From Thiohalobacter sp. IOR34 (lineage in GTDB: Bacteria > Pseudomonadota > Gammaproteobacteria > Thiohalobacterales > Thiohalobacteraceae), in assembly GCF_030406045.1 (NCBI RefSeq), contig NZ_CP128988.1:2267438-2331437 (forward strand): a stretch of DNA of 64,000 bases, read 5' to 3'. The notes under the pieces are model-generated. The model saw nothing but the letters and a program-made list of their open reading frames with translations, was not told the DNA's origin and did no database searches. Position 1 is the first letter of the stretch. Each line of letters starts with the position of its first letter. Positions 8,713-19,862 of the stretch are shown here, in pieces. Made by a program: the position numbers and the translations under genes.

Positions 8713-8961
8713 CCCGCATATTGCACGAAGGCGGCCTTGAAAGCGTAATTTTTCCGGTATTTATCAAGGCAGTGCCCCCTTCTGCGAGCGATTGTGCCCT
8801 GTTACGGTTTGTGCCTATTCGAGTTCAGGCCAAATCTGGCGTCGCATTTTGCCCGATCCCCGTTGAACCATAGCGACGGCTATGCTTCGGCGGGCGATCG
8901 AACAAACTGCTTGGCCAGATTCGCCCTGAAACTCGAATCCTTCGTGCAATATGCGGGCTAG
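8709..8961. repeat. 253-bp CTAG-bounded inverted-end element, full copy 2
   Basis: It starts CTAGCCCGCATATTGCACG and ends with the inverse CGTGCAATATGCGGGCTAG. Length equals that of the copies at 2790 and 22616. The inner right half (CAGGCCAAATCTGGC ... GCCAGATTCGCCCTG) folds back on itself around CCATAGC/GCTATG. The left CTAG contains the bamD stop codon. With the REP pair and terminator that follow, it accounts for the 540-bp gap between bamD and glnB. Confidence 0.8.
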
Positions 8962-9019
8962 CACCAAGGCAGGCTCCGTGGGCCGGGGTGGCAGGATGGC
9001 GCGGTACCCCTTGCGCCCC

Positions 9020-9099
9020 GATCGCGGCCTGGGGGCCGCTCCTACGACAACACATATTGTGCCGCCATGCCCCGTAGGAACGGCCTCCAGGCCGCGATC
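9020..9099. repeat. REP/BIME-like inverted pair 1
   Basis: GATCGCGGCCTGGGGGCCGC is followed 40 bp later by its inverse, GGCCTCCAGGCCGCGATC, with CTCCTAC/GTAGGA at the inner ends. The spacer contains ATTGTGCCGCCATGCCCC, which recurs (inverted) in other copies. The 90 bp beyond it (9103-9193) repeat internal sequence of the 253-bp element family. Confidence 0.8.
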
Positions 9100-9205
9100 G
9101 GGAGGCCACGGCGGGCAATGCCCGGAATCAAGCGAACAGGCACAAAGCCGGGTTAATATCAGCCTGCACGCCGCTCATGCGGGCTGGCTGTAGCCTCTCC
9201 AGAAC

Positions 9206-9238
9206 GCAAAACGCCGGGCCCAAGGCCCGGCGTTTTGC
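9206..9238 (-). terminator. Rho-independent terminator of glnB
   Basis: A perfect stem AAAACGCCGGGCC / GGCCCGGCGTTTT with a 3-base loop lies 18 bp beyond the glnB stop codon. On the minus strand it ends in a T-containing tail (GTTTTGCGTT). Confidence 0.85.
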
Positions 9239-9255
9239 ATCAGGATCCCGCCGCC

Positions 9256-9627
<372 letters not shown>

Positions 9628-9678
9628 TCAACGATACCGCAAGTCGTGGTTTCAGAAAACCGCGCCACCGGCGCTGCC

Positions 9679-11325
9679 TCACTCCAACCCCTTGAGCTGT
9701 GTCTCCAGGTAACCCGAGGTGATGGGATAGCGCCGGTCGCGGCCGAAGGCACGGCGGGTGATGCGCACCCCGGGCGGCGCCTGGCGGCGCTTGTACTCAT
9801 TGCGGTCCACCATCCAGGCGACCCGGCGCACCGTCTCCGCATCGAAACCCTCGGCGATGATCTCCTCGATGCTGCGGTCCTGCTCGACGTAGCGTTCCAG
9901 AATGGCGTCCAGCAGCGGATAGGGCGGCAGGCTGTCCTGGTCGGTCTGGCCCGGCGCCAGCTCCGCCGAGGGCGGGCGTTCCAGCACCCGGCGGGGGATG
10001 ATCTCGCGCTCGCGGTTGACGAATTCTGCCAGACGGTAGACCAGCGTCTTGGGCACGTCCTTGATGGGCGCAAAGCCGCCTGCCATGTCGCCATAGAGGG
10101 TGGTGTAGCCGACTGCAACCTCGCTCTTGTTGCCGGTGGTGAGCAGGATCCGCCCGGTCTTGTTGGAGATCGCCATCAGGATCACCCCCCGGCAACGCGC
10201 CTGGATGTTCTCCTCGGTGACATCGGCCTCATAGCCGGCGAATTCGTCCTTCAGCACTTCGAGGAAGGCCTGGAACGGCCTTTCGATGGGAATCACCCGG
10301 TAGGCGACGCCGAGCCGCTCGGCCTCCGCCCGGGCATCCTCGACACTCATCTCCGCGGTGTAACGCGACGGCATCATCACCGCCTCGACCTGCCCGGCGC
10401 CGAGGGCATCCACGGCGATGGCCAGGGTGAGCGCCGAGTCGATGCCGCCGGACAGGCCCAGCACCGCGCCCCTGAAGCCGTTCTTGCGCACATAGTCGCG
10501 CACGCCCAGCACCAGCACCCGGTAGATCTTCTCCTCCATGGGGGGCCTTTCACAGATCTCGCCGGGCAGGGGACAGATGGCACCGTGGCGGCGCGCGAAA
10601 TCCACCGGGAACAGCCCTGCCTCCACCAGCGGCAGACGCCGCACCACCTCGCCCTTGCTGTCCATGACGAAAGACTGGCCGTCGAACACCAGCTCGTCCT
10701 GCCCGCCGACCAGGTTGAGATAGAGCACCGGCAGGTTGGTTTCCTGCACGCGGTCGCGGACCACATCCTCGCGTTCAGCGCCCTTGCCGGCATGGAAGGG
10801 GGAGGCGTTGATGTTGACGATCAGCTCGGCACCGGCCTCGCGCGCCTGGCGCGCCGGCCCCGGTGTCCAGATGTCCTCGCAGATGGTCAGGCCGATGCGC
10901 ACCCCCGCGATCTCCACCACCCCCGCGCCTTCGCCCGGCACGAAGTAGCGCTTCTCGTCGAACACGCTGTAATTGGGCAGATGCTGCTTGCGCACCGTGG
11001 CCAGAATGCGGCCCTCATGGATCACCGAGGCAGCGTTGTAGAGGCCGCCTCGGGCATGCTGCGGATGACCGACGATGACGTGGATCCCCCGGACGTCGCG
11101 GCGGATCCGTTCCAGGCCCTCCAGCACATGGACCTGCAGCCCCGGCCGCAGCAGCAGATCCTCCGGCGGATAGCCGGTGAGGGCCAGCTCTGGGAACACC
11201 ACCAACTGGGCGTCGAATTCATCGCGGGCACGCTCCGCCGCCTCGATCACCCGCCGGGTGTTGCCCGCCACGTCACCGACCAGCAGGTCGATCTGGGCCA
11301 TGACCACCCGCAGCGAATCACTCAT
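9679..11325 (-). CDS. nadE: Glutamine-hydrolysing NAD+ synthetase
   Basis: This 548-residue two-domain enzyme makes NAD from deamido-NAD and glutamine. The N-terminal nitrilase-type glutaminase domain shows the Glu46-Lys113-Cys149 triad (FPELALTG, RKQHLPNY, ICEDIW). The C-terminal synthetase domain has the ATP pyrophosphatase loop SGGIDS at 292-297 and TTGNKSE further on. The combination means it can use glutamine directly rather than only ammonia. It lies upstream of glnB (84 bp), an arrangement that joins NAD synthesis with nitrogen signalling, though co-regulation is not shown by sequence. Confidence 0.97.
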   Translation of the reverse strand: MSDSLRVVMAQIDLLVGDVAGNTRRVIEAAERARDEFDAQLVVFPELALTGYPPEDLLLRPGLQVHVLEGLERIRRDVRGIHVIVGHPQHARGGLYNAASVIHEGRILATVRKQHLPNYSVFDEKRYFVPGEGAGVVEIAGVRIGLTICEDIWTPGPARQAREAGAELIVNINASPFHAGKGAEREDVVRDRVQETNLPVLYLNLVGGQDELVFDGQSFVMDSKGEVVRRLPLVEAGLFPVDFARRHGAICPLPGEICERPPMEEKIYRVLVLGVRDYVRKNGFRGAVLGLSGGIDSALTLAIAVDALGAGQVEAVMMPSRYTAEMSVEDARAEAERLGVAYRVIPIERPFQAFLEVLKDEFAGYEADVTEENIQARCRGVILMAISNKTGRILLTTGNKSEVAVGYTTLYGDMAGGFAPIKDVPKTLVYRLAEFVNREREIIPRRVLERPPSAELAPGQTDQDSLPPYPLLDAILERYVEQDRSIEEIIAEGFDAETVRRVAWMVDRNEYKRRQAPPGVRITRRAFGRDRRYPITSGYLETQLKGLE

Positions 11326-11347
11326 CCGGAAAGGCCTCCATTAAAAT

Positions 11348-11493
11348 GGCCACGGAATCCACGGAAAAAAGGACTGTTGCGACTTCCATTGATGGGCCCG
11401 ATTCAAGTGGTCGATTGGCGCTATTGAACCACGGAGGACACGGAGGAACACAGGGATTTTCCTCCGTGCCCCTCTGTGCCCTCTGTGGTTCAA
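11348..11493. repeat. CCACGG-type inverted repeats between nadE and sucD
   Basis: A single CCACGGAATCCACGGAAAA copy (from 11350) is followed by a near-perfect palindrome at 11424-11493, whose arms are TTGAACCACGGAGGACACGG and its inverse ending CCCTCTGTGGTTCAA. The palindrome ends 5 bp before the sucD stop codon, so it could act as a transcription terminator hairpin for sucD, but there is no T-tract. Confidence 0.65.
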
Positions 11494-11498
11494 GGCCC

Positions 11499-12368
11499 TC
11501 AACGAAGCAGCTCTGCCATCGCCCGCCCCATCTCCGCCGGCGAGCGGACCACGGTCACGCCCGCTGCCTCCAGGGCGGCGATCTTGGCCTCCGCCGTGCC
11601 CTGGCCACCGCTGATGATGGCACCGGCGTGGCCCATGCGCTTGCCCTTGGGCGCGGTCACTCCCGCGATGTAGGCGACCACCGGCTTGCTCAGCCGCTCG
11701 CGGATGAAGGCGGCCGCATCCTCCTCGGCGCTGCCGCCGATCTCACCGACCAGGATGATGCCCTCGGTCTGTGGATCGGCCTCGAACATGGCCAGACAGT
11801 CGATGAAATCCAGCCCGTGGATGGGATCGCCGCCGATACCGACGCAGGTGCTCTGCCCCAGCCCGGCGGTGGTGGTCTGGTGCACGGCCTCGTAGGTCAG
11901 GGTGCCGGAACGGGAGACGATGCCGATCCGCCCCGGTTTATGGATCTGGCCCGGCATGATGCCGATCTTGCAGGCACCGGGGGTGATGATGCCGGGGCAG
12001 TTGGGGCCAATGAGATGGACGTCCCGCCCGGCCAGCGCCGCCTTCACCTTGAGCATGTCCAGCACCGGGATACCCTCGGTGATGCAGACGATCACCCGGA
12101 TGCCGGCATCGGCCGCCTCCAGCACCGCATCGGCGGCGAAGGGCGCCGGCACATAGATCATGCTGGCATCGGCACCGGTCGCGGCCACGGCATCGGCCAC
12201 GGTGTCGAATACCGGCCGGTCGAGATGCCGCTGCCCCCCCTTGCCAGGCGTCACGCCGCCGACCAGGTTGGTACCGTAGGCGATGGCCTGCTCGGAGTGA
12301 AAGCTGCCCTGCCTGCCGGTGAAGCCCTGGCAGATGACCCGTGTGTCACTATCGATAAGAATGCTCAT
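11499..12368 (-). CDS. sucD: Succinyl-CoA synthetase, alpha subunit
   Basis: The 289-residue alpha subunit of the TCA-cycle enzyme interconverts succinyl-CoA and succinate with nucleotide phosphorylation. The CoA-binding N terminus has [16 protein letters not shown], and the active-site phosphohistidine is His247 in KRMGHAGAI. The start at 12368 (MSILID) gives standard length; the frame is open 13 residues further. It follows sucC after an 83-bp gap, longer than the usual overlap, and the gap holds a degenerate REP half (12409-12445). Confidence 0.97.
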   Translation of the reverse strand: MSILIDSDTRVICQGFTGRQGSFHSEQAIAYGTNLVGGVTPGKGGQRHLDRPVFDTVADAVAATGADASMIYVPAPFAADAVLEAADAGIRVIVCITEGIPVLDMLKVKAALAGRDVHLIGPNCPGIITPGACKIGIMPGQIHKPGRIGIVSRSGTLTYEAVHQTTTAGLGQSTCVGIGGDPIHGLDFIDCLAMFEADPQTEGIILVGEIGGSAEEDAAAFIRERLSKPVVAYIAGVTAPKGKRMGHAGAIISGGQGTAEAKIAALEAAGVTVVRSPAEMGRAMAELLR

Positions 12369-12451
12369 CGTCGTCCTTCTTGGTTCGTGTGGCCGCCGCT
12401 CCCGCACACAGACCCGCCCGTAGGAGCGGTCGCCAGGCCGCGGTCAGCGCC

Positions 12452-13615
12452 TCACTCCCTCGCCGCAGCCACCGCCTTCTCCGCCGCATCGGTGAGTCCT
12501 GCGGCAGTGATCACATTGAGGCCCGAACCCTCCAGCAGCGCCCGACCCTGCTCGACGTTGGTCCCCTCCAGGCGCACCACCACCGGCACCTCGACACCGA
12601 CCTCGCGCACCGCCTGGATGACGCCCTCGGCGATCAGGTCGCAGCGCACGATGCCGCCGAAGATGTTGACCAGGATGGCCCGCACCTTGGGATCGGAGAG
12701 AATCAGCTTGAAGGCCTCGGCAACCCGCTCGGCGGTGGCACCGCCGCCAACGTCGAGGAAGTTGGCCGGCTCGCCGCCATGCAGCTTGATCAGGTCCATG
12801 GTGGCCATGGCCAGCCCGGCGCCATTGACCATGCAGGCGATGTCGCCGTCGAGGGTAACGTAATTCAGGCCATGCTCGCGGGCCAGGCGTTCCTTCGCGT
12901 CCTCCTGCTCGGGGTCGCGCAGTTCGGCGAGGGCCTTCTGCCGGTAGAGGGCGTTGTCATCCAGGTTGATCTTGGCGTCCAGCGCCAGCAGGCCGCCATC
13001 CGCGGTCACCACCAGGGGATTGATCTCCACCAGACTCAGGTCCTTGTCCTGGAAGAGCCGCGCCAGACCCAGCAGGATACGGGTGAACTGGCCAACCTGC
13101 GCGCCCTCCAGCCCCAGGCCGAAGGCCAGCTTGCGGCACTGATAGGGCTGCAGACCGGCGGCCGGATCGGCATGTTCGCAGAGGATGGCCTGCGGGTCGC
13201 GGGCGGCGACCTCCTCGATGTCCATGCCGCCGCTGGCCGAGGCCATGACCACCAGCCGTTCGGCTGCGCGGTCGACCAGGGCCCCGACATAGAGTTCGCG
13301 CGCCAGGGCCAGCGGCTCCTCGATCAGCAGCGCCTCCACCGGCAGCCCCTCTGGCCCGGTCTGGGGCGTCACCAGCCGGCTGCCCAGCAGGCGGCCGGCC
13401 TCGGCCTCCAGCACCTCCAGGCTGTCGACCCGCTTCACCCCGCCACCCTTGCCACGACCACCGGCGTGCACCTGGGCCTTGAGCACCCAACCTTTCCCAC
13501 CGAGGGTCTCCGCCGCCGCCAGCACCTCGCCGGGGTTGCGCGCCAGCTCGCCGCGCGGCACCGGAATGGCGTACTCGGCAAACAGCCGCTTGGCCTGATA
13601 TTCGTGGAGGTTCAT
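12452..13615 (-). CDS. sucC: Succinyl-CoA synthetase, beta subunit
   Basis: The 387-residue protein starts [15 protein letters not shown], the family's invariant beginning. The ATP-grasp domain (residues about 9-230, with [13 protein letters not shown]) is followed by the CoA ligase domain with [10 protein letters not shown] near 320. Together with SucD it forms the alpha2beta2 or alphabeta enzyme. The upstream in-frame extension to 13759 crosses the divergent promoter region and is rejected. It is transcribed divergently from the pil regulatory genes. Confidence 0.97.
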   Translation of the reverse strand: MNLHEYQAKRLFAEYAIPVPRGELARNPGEVLAAAETLGGKGWVLKAQVHAGGRGKGGGVKRVDSLEVLEAEAGRLLGSRLVTPQTGPEGLPVEALLIEEPLALARELYVGALVDRAAERLVVMASASGGMDIEEVAARDPQAILCEHADPAAGLQPYQCRKLAFGLGLEGAQVGQFTRILLGLARLFQDKDLSLVEINPLVVTADGGLLALDAKINLDDNALYRQKALAELRDPEQEDAKERLAREHGLNYVTLDGDIACMVNGAGLAMATMDLIKLHGGEPANFLDVGGGATAERVAEAFKLILSDPKVRAILVNIFGGIVRCDLIAEGVIQAVREVGVEVPVVVRLEGTNVEQGRALLEGSGLNVITAAGLTDAAEKAVAAARE

Positions 13616-13748
13616 CTGCGTTGCCGTCCATCCAGCCGGATAAAGGCCGCTATTTTGAAGTAAAGCCCAGAGCGGCGCAAAACCGGCGACTGCACCGAAA
13701 CACTGCGCCGAACTTGCACAGGGGGCGGGCAACCGGGAAACTAGCCCC

Positions 13749-13982
13749 ATGGGACTCATCCGCCTGCTGCTCCTCGGTCTGCTCGTCTACATCGGTTTCA
13801 GCCTCTACAAGCGCTGGCAGGCCCAGCAACGCCGCCGCAATCGCCCAGCCGCCGGCGAGGTGGGGCAGATGGTGCGCTGCGAGACCTGCGGCATCCACCT
13901 GCCGCGCGAGGAAGCGCTGTGCAGCGGCGACCACTGCTACTGCTCCGAGGCCCACCGGCAGAGTGCCCAGCAGCGCGACTGA
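13749..13982 (+). CDS. Small PP0621-family protein (membrane anchor plus zinc-ribbon-like Cys cluster)
   Basis: The 77-residue protein has one N-terminal membrane segment ([16 protein letters not shown]), a basic stretch, and four or five Cys residues in a C-terminal pattern ([22 protein letters not shown]) resembling a treble-clef or zinc-ribbon. Small proteins of this type are commonly encoded immediately upstream of pilS in gammaproteobacteria. The pilS GTG start is only 7 bp after its stop codon, so the two are translated together. The function is unknown; an accessory role in PilS signalling is a guess from position. Confidence 0.8.
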   Translation: MGLIRLLLLGLLVYIGFSLYKRWQAQQRRRNRPAAGEVGQMVRCETCGIHLPREEALCSGDHCYCSEAHRQSAQQRD

Positions 13983-13989
13983 GGCCAGC

Positions 13990-15650
13990 GTGCTCAGCCC
14001 CTCCGCCGAACCCCATCCCCTGCCGGCCATTGCCGAGCAACGCGACGCCCTGAGCTGGAAACCGCTGCGCTTCCTCACCCTCTACCGGCTGTTGCTGGCC
14101 ACCCTGCTGTTCGTCTCCTACTTCCTGCCCGCCCGGCAGCAGGCGCTGGGCAGCGAGGCACCCTGGCTGTTCGCCATCGTCAGCCTCGCCTACCTGCTGT
14201 TCGCCCTGGCCACCGGCTTCACCGCCCGCCGACGCTGGCCGGGCTTCGCCACCCAGGTAGTCATCCAGATCCTGGTCGACATCGTCGCCATCACCCTGCT
14301 GATGCATGCCAGCGGCGGCCTGAAGAGTGGCCTCGGCATCCTGCTGGTACTGACCGTGGCCGCTGGCGCGCTGCTGCAGCCGAACCGCATGGCCTTCCTG
14401 TTTGCCGCCGTGGCCACCTTCGCGGTGTTCGGCGAACTCGGCTACCAGGCCCTCCGCGGCGAACAGGGGCTGGCCGAGGACGCGACCCGCGCCGGCCTGC
14501 TCGGCATCGCCCTGTTCGCCAGCACCGCCCTGGCCTTCTTCCTGGCCCGTCGCATCCGCGAGACCGAGGCGCTGGCGGCGCAGCGCGGCGTCGATCTGGC
14601 CAATCTCACCAAGCTCAACGAGTATGTCATCCAGCACCTGCAGGCCGGCATCCTGGTGGTCGACGCCGAGGGGCGCATCCGTCTGATGAACGACGCCGCC
14701 CGCCAGCAACTGCAACCCGCGCGGAACCAGCCGGCGGCCTACCTGGCCCAGCTCTCGCCCGCGCTGAACGAGCAGCTTCAGGCCTGGCGGGACGACCCCG
14801 GCTTCCAGCCCCGCGCCTTTCGCCCGGAAGGCTCGACCCAGAGCCTGCGGCCACGCTTCACGGCACTGGGCAACACGGCGGGCGCCGCCAGTCTGATCTT
14901 CCTGGAAGACACCGTCGCCCTCGCCCAGCAGGCCCAGCAGATGAAGCTGGCCGCCCTCGGCCGGCTCACCGCCAGCATCGCCCACGAGATCCGCAATCCG
15001 CTCGGCGCCATCAGCCACGCCGACCAGCTGCTCGGCGAGTCGCCCAACCTGGACAGTGCCGACCGGCGTCTGACCGAGATCATCCGTACCCACGCGCGGC
15101 GGGTCAACGACATCATCGAGAACGTCCTGCAGCTCTCGCGCCGGGGCACACCGCACCCCCAGGCCATCGTCCTTGCCGACTGGCTGAACGAATTTGTCGA
15201 CGACCTCGTTCATTGCGAGAATATCGCCCCGGAGCAGATCGAGGTGGAGGTCGAACCGGTCGAGCTGCAGGTCCGCTTCGACCCGGGGCAGCTGCATCAG
15301 GTGGTTGGCAATCTGCTGCACAACGCCCTCCGGCACGGCGCCCGCGACGGCCAGCCCGCCCAGGTCCGGCTGGTCGGCGGCCTGGACGCGCGGCACTGCC
15401 CCTTCCTGGATATCATCGACCAGGGACCGGGCATCGCCGCCGAGGACCAGGCACGGCTGTTCGAGCCCTTCTTCACCACCGCCGCCAATGGCACCGGCCT
15501 GGGGCTCTACCTCTCGCGTGAACTGTGCGAGAGCAATGGCGCCCAGCTCGGCTATCTGCCAGTGACCGAGGGTGGCAGCCGGTTCAGGATCAACTTCGCC
15601 CACGCCACCGGAGCGGCACGGACGGACGCAGAGGACGGCACGGGAGACGC

Positions 15651-15654
<4 letters not shown>
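13990..15654 (+). CDS. pilS: Sensor histidine kinase PilS
   Basis: The 554-residue inner-membrane kinase has about six hydrophobic segments within residues 28-190, a PAS-like domain around 205-315, the phosphoacceptor His332 in SIAHEIRNPLGA, and an ATPase domain with the N box (NLLHNALRHGA) and G boxes (DQGPGI, GTGLGLYLS). In Pseudomonas, PilS senses pilin in the membrane and controls PilR. GTG at 13990 is chosen as the start because GAGG at 13981-13984 is a good ribosome-binding site and the ORF upstream would overlap the small gene. The stop codon overlaps the pilR start (ATGA). Confidence 0.95.
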
Positions 15655-17015
<1,361 letters not shown>

Positions 17016-17298
17016 GTGCGGACCGCCCGGCGGCGGATTCATGCAGGAACGGCATCCAGGCCGCGATCCGGCTGCGACGGAAGATCGTGACGAAGTTCAC
17101 ACTTCATCCCTCTGATCCGGCCGGCAACTGACGCTGAACGTCACCCCGGGTGACCCTGATGCGCACATCCGAGTGCTCCCTGACCCTCCGCAACCGCCGT
17201 CGGGAGCCGAGGATGGAGAGACGCGGCAAACGCAAGCCTTTATTTAGCATAAAAAATCACTGACAGACCCGACACCGCCGGCCTGGTCGACAAAAAAC

Positions 17299-17314
17299 TG
17301 GCACGCCCCCTGCA
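17299..17314 (+). promoter_or_regulatory. Sigma54 (-24/-12) promoter of pilA
   Basis: The sequence TGGCACGCCCCCTGCA has GG and GC dinucleotides at exactly the 10-base spacing required by sigma54 and matches the consensus TGGCAC-N5-TTGCA at all but one position. Transcription would start near 17325, leaving a leader of about 110 nt before pilA. Two GACA (TGTC on the other strand) motifs at 17262 and 17271 are possible PilR contact points. No other clear element was seen in the 418-bp pilR-pilA gap, except a degenerate REP half at 17045-17070. Confidence 0.85.
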
Positions 17315-17434
17315 TCTACCCTGCGCAAGACCGGAAGGCATGGCTCACGACAGCCCCTAAAGCTTGGCGGGCCACGGCCGTAAACCAGACCGGTCGAGAG
17401 ATTCACCACCACCGAACACTCAAGGAGATTCACC

Positions 17435-17866
17435 ATGAAGAACACACAGCAGGGTTTCACTCTCATCGAACTCATGATCGTGGTCGCGATCATCGGCATC
17501 CTGGCCGCGATTGCCATCCCGGCTTATCAGGACTACACCGTCCGCTCCCGTGTTACTGAGGGCCTCAGCCTGGCTGCGGCTGCCAAGGCAACGGTTGCTG
17601 AAAATGCTGCCGCCGCCAACTCAAACCTGGATGCCGGCTGGACCGCACCCAGCGCCACCAGCAACGTGTCTTCCGTTGCAGTGGATAGCAGCGATGGCAC
17701 CATTACCATCACCTATACCGCCGCTGCCGGCAATGGCACCATTACCCTGGTTCCGACTGCAGGTGGTGCGGCATTGACTGCAGGCACGCCGCCGACCGAT
17801 GCAATCGCATGGGACTGCACGGGCGGAACACTTGCTGACAAATATCGTCCCAGCAATTGCCGCTAA
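17435..17866 (+). CDS. pilA: Type IVa major pilin
   Basis: The 143-residue prepilin has a six-residue leader ending in Gly7, cleaved before Phe8 by PilD. The mature N terminus [20 protein letters not shown] carries the conserved Glu at position 5. The C terminus has the disulfide-bounded D-region (Cys128 and Cys142). The central part is rich in Ala, Thr and Ser, as is usual for variable pilins. A good ribosome-binding site (AAGGAG) precedes ATG, and a strong terminator follows. It is the only pilin gene in the cluster and is preceded by the sigma54 promoter. Confidence 0.96.
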   Translation: MKNTQQGFTLIELMIVVAIIGILAAIAIPAYQDYTVRSRVTEGLSLAAAAKATVAENAAAANSNLDAGWTAPSATSNVSSVAVDSSDGTITITYTAAAGNGTITLVPTAGGAALTAGTPPTDAIAWDCTGGTLADKYRPSNCR

Positions 17867-17892
17867 ACATAGAGCATCTTTCACCAGATGCC

Positions 17893-17926
17893 GAGAAGGG
17901 CACCCAAGGGGTGCCCTTCTCTTTTT
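17893..17926 (+). terminator. Rho-independent terminator of pilA
   Basis: A 13-bp perfect stem (GAGAAGGGCACCC / GGGTGCCCTTCTC) with a 3-base loop is followed by TTTTT, 27 bp after the pilA stop codon. It would separate high pilA expression from pilB. Confidence 0.93.
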
Positions 17927-17929
17927 CCG

Positions 17930-18140
17930 GACCAAAGAAAAGAGGCCAAACCATCAAATCAATGGCATCGTGGAATAATTAAAGTTATTGGCGGAAATCG
18001 CCGAAAAAGGGTTGAATAGAGATTTTATAATGACGACATGGCTTGAAGATTACGGCATTAATCTCTATTGTTTCCAGATCAAGAATTATCGTTAGTTATC
18101 AAGCAATTCTCAAACCCGAAATGGAACCAGAACTCGAGCC
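17930..18140. other. AT-rich spacer between pilA terminator and pilB
   Basis: This gap is clearly richer in A and T than its surroundings and contains GGCGGAAATCGCC (a small inverted repeat at 17990-18003) and TATAAT at 18026-18031. No matching -35 box at the right distance was seen, so a pilB promoter is likely here but not located. No ORF was found. Confidence 0.4.
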
Positions 18141-19856
18141 ATGGTAGCGGCAAACCCTTCCATCCAACTTAGCGGTCTCGCCAAACACCTTGTCATGGAT
18201 GGTCTGCTTGCCGAGGATGCCGCCCTCAAAGCCTGCGATACTGCCCAAAAAGAGCACAAACATCTGGTCAGCCATCTGGTTGGGGCCCAGATAGTATCCA
18301 GCATCGATCTGGCGAAGACAGCCTGCAAGGAATTCGGCATTCCCCTTTTCGACCTGTCCGCGATGGACCTGGAAATGGCACCGGTCAAGCTGGTCGACGA
18401 AAAGCTGATCCGCCAGCACCATGCCTTGCCACTGTTCAAGCGCGGCAACCGGCTGTTCGTCGCCGTCTCCGACCCGACCAACCTGACGGCACTGGACGAG
18501 ATCAAGTTCCACACCGGCATCACCACCGAACCGATCCTGGTCGAGGAAGACAAACTCAGCAAGGCCATCGAGCAGGTCCTCGATGCCGCCGACACCAGCA
18601 TGTCGGACCTGCTGGACGAGGACCTGGACAACCTGGACATCGTCGAGGAGGACGAGAACGACGACGCCGACCAGGAATCCGGTATCGACGACACCCCGGT
18701 GGTCCGCTTCGTCAACAAGATTCTGCTGGACGCCATCAACAAGGGGGCCTCCGACATCCATGTCGAGCCCTACGAGAAGAGCTTCCGCGTCCGCCTGCGC
18801 CAGGACGGCGTGCTGCACGAGGTGGCCTCGCCGCCCATCGCCCTGGCGCAGAAGATCGCCGCCCGCCTCAAGGTGATGAGCCGCATGGACATCGCCGAGC
18901 GCCGCATCCCCCAGGACGGGCGCATCAAGATGCAGCTCTCCAAGAACCGCGCCATCGACTTCCGCGTCAACACCTGCCCGACCCTGTTCGGGGAGAAGAT
19001 CGTGCTGCGTATCCTCGACCCTTCCAGTGCCAAGCTGGGCATCGACGCCCTGGGCTACGAGGAGGAGCAGAAGGAGCTCTATCTCAAGAACCTGATGAAG
19101 CCCTATGGCATGATCCTGGTGACCGGCCCCACGGGTTCGGGCAAGACGGTTTCGCTGTACACCGGGCTGAACATCCTCAACACCCCGGACCGCAACATCT
19201 CCACCTGCGAGGACCCGGTGGAAATCAACCTCTCCGGCATCAACCAGTGCAACATGAACCCCAAGGCGGGCTTTACCTTCGCCGAGGCCCTGCGTGCCTT
19301 CCTGCGCCAGGACCCGGACGTCATCATGGTCGGTGAGATCCGCGACCTGGAGACCGCCGAGATCGCCATCAAGGCAGCCCAGACCGGCCACATGGTGATG
19401 TCCACCCTGCACACCAACGACGCGCCCCAGACCCTGGCGCGGCTGATGAACATGGGCGTGCCGCCGTACAACATCGCCTCGGCGGTCAACCTGATCATCG
19501 CCCAGCGCCTCGCCCGCCGCCTGTGCAACAACTGCAAGCAGGTCGACGAGGTTCCGGAGGCGGCGTTGCTGAAGGAAGGCTTCAGCGAGGAGCAGATCGC
19601 CGGCCTCAAGCTGTACAAGGCCAATCCCGACGGATGTGACCAGTGCACGGGCGGTTACAAGGGCCGCGTGGGAATCTATCAGGTGATGGAGATCTCCGAG
19701 GAGATGTCCCGTATCATCATGGAGGGCGGCAATGCCATCCAGCTCGCCGACCAGGCGCGCAGGGAGGGCATTCCCGATCTCAGGGAATCCGGGCTGAAGA
19801 AGGTCATCCAGGGCATCACCAGCCTGGAGGAAGTCAACCGAGTCACCAAGGACTAA
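18141..19856 (+). CDS. pilB: Type IV pilus extension ATPase PilB
   Basis: The 571-residue ATPase powers pilus polymerisation at the inner-membrane platform. It has an N-terminal MshEN-like domain (about 1-150), an unusually acidic linker (about 158-184), and the secretion ATPase domain with Walker A GPTGSGKT at 329-336, Walker B region DPDVIMVGEIRD at 391-402 and the His box near 416-424. A four-Cys zinc motif (LCNNC and CDQC) lies in the C-terminal domain. It is followed by pilC after 6 bp. Confidence 0.97.
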   Translation: MVAANPSIQLSGLAKHLVMDGLLAEDAALKACDTAQKEHKHLVSHLVGAQIVSSIDLAKTACKEFGIPLFDLSAMDLEMAPVKLVDEKLIRQHHALPLFKRGNRLFVAVSDPTNLTALDEIKFHTGITTEPILVEEDKLSKAIEQVLDAADTSMSDLLDEDLDNLDIVEEDENDDADQESGIDDTPVVRFVNKILLDAINKGASDIHVEPYEKSFRVRLRQDGVLHEVASPPIALAQKIAARLKVMSRMDIAERRIPQDGRIKMQLSKNRAIDFRVNTCPTLFGEKIVLRILDPSSAKLGIDALGYEEEQKELYLKNLMKPYGMILVTGPTGSGKTVSLYTGLNILNTPDRNISTCEDPVEINLSGINQCNMNPKAGFTFAEALRAFLRQDPDVIMVGEIRDLETAEIAIKAAQTGHMVMSTLHTNDAPQTLARLMNMGVPPYNIASAVNLIIAQRLARRLCNNCKQVDEVPEAALLKEGFSEEQIAGLKLYKANPDGCDQCTGGYKGRVGIYQVMEISEEMSRIIMEGGNAIQLADQARREGIPDLRESGLKKVIQGITSLEEVNRVTKD

Positions 19857-19862
19857 GCGATC

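Noticed and set aside
18012-18031. Sigma70 promoter TTGAAT/TATAAT in front of pilB
   Set aside because: The two boxes are only 8 bp apart, and no suitable -35 sequence occurs 16-18 bp upstream of TATAAT.
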